Below, one piece after another: positions 5,612 to 5,760 of a DNA stretch of 5,760 bases. The stretch comes from Bacteroidota bacterium (GTDB taxonomy: Bacteria; Bacteroidota; Bacteroidia; Flavobacteriales; Weeksellaceae). The stretch lies in NCBI GenBank assembly GCA_023426625.1, contig JAFAAJ010000150.1, positions 1 to 5,760 on the forward strand. Reading direction: 5' to 3'. The position numbers and the translations under genes were made by a program. Positions within the stretch are counted from its first letter, which is position 1; every line of letters begins with the position of its first letter. The notes beneath the pieces were generated by a model that was not told the DNA's origin, ran no database searches, and saw only the letters and a program-made list of their open reading frames with translations.

Positions 5612-5760
5612 TTATAGTAGTTCTTTAGTTACCCCTAATCCAAACAATGCAAAGTCATATTTAGCCGGATCTTTTTCATCAAACTTTCTGATGACATGAT
5701 CTAATTCTTCTACCGTTTTCCAATCATTCTGAGTTCTTGTGATGAGCTCAAGTTTCCTTG
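5612..5760 (-). CDS. TIGR02757-like (DUF2400) protein, C-terminal 48 residues only
   Basis: The frame is open from the window's right edge to a TAA at 5612-5614, giving 48 residues. The visible tail reads RKLELITRTQ, then NDWKTVEELD, and near the end DPAKYDFALFGLGV. From memory, the NDWK..EEL and DPxKYDFALFGLG blocks match the C-terminus of TIGR02757 (DUF2400) proteins, a conserved Bacteroidota family without an established function. The gene starts outside the window. Its stop is 11 nt before the start of the 5070-5600 gene, and no terminator lies between, so the two are probably one operon. Confidence 0.75.
   Translation of the reverse strand, partial: RKLELITRTQNDWKTVEELDHVIRKFDEKDPAKYDFALFGLGVTKELL

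Noticed and set aside
5428..5628. Plus-strand open frame across the gene junction
   Set aside because: It overlaps the membrane-helix coding region of the 5070-5600 gene on the other strand; its hydrophobic content is an antisense effect.

Overview
The window looks like the chromosome of a flavobacterium (Bacteroidota), most likely Chryseobacterium or a relative. The evidence is an AT-rich intergenic sequence, TAnnTTTG-type promoter boxes in place of sigma70 boxes, signal peptides ending in AFSQ, a type IX secretion (T9SS) type B C-terminal sorting domain, and a TIGR02757-like (DUF2400) gene end. The genus is inferred from sequence style, not demonstrated. All supported genes lie on the minus strand, so transcription runs from high to low coordinates.

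At the right edge (5612-5760) is the 3' end of a TIGR02757-like gene. It is followed after 11 nt by a small membrane protein gene (5070-5600). That protein has a DUF1003-like two-helix membrane anchor, then seven strictly acidic Ile-zipper heptads and a second, mixed-charge coiled coil. A hairpin terminator overlaps its stop codon. A gene-free AT-rich stretch of about 260 bp follows, carrying two short perfect inverted repeats and a candidate promoter.

The rest is a tandem pair of paralogous secreted adhesin-like genes. The first (2466-4811, 781 aa, complete) has a signal peptide, a choice-of-anchor L domain, a chain of Ig/PKD-like domains and a T9SS type B sorting domain. A strong hairpin terminator (2414-2446) separates it from the second (1-2292), which is open for 764 codons to the window edge, so its C-terminus is not visible. 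The two share an almost co-linear N-terminal half but have different stalks. The second gene carries an A-B-C-A-B array of Ig-like modules. Both have the same candidate -7 box, TATTTTTG, exactly 16 nt before the ATG.

The likely picture is two independently transcribed, related cell-surface or secreted proteins, exported by Sec and (for the complete one, at least) T9SS, next to an unrelated two-gene operon. No RNA gene, CRISPR array, insertion sequence or clear new multi-gene system was seen. The most distinctive items are the acidic coiled-coil membrane protein and the modular paralogue pair.
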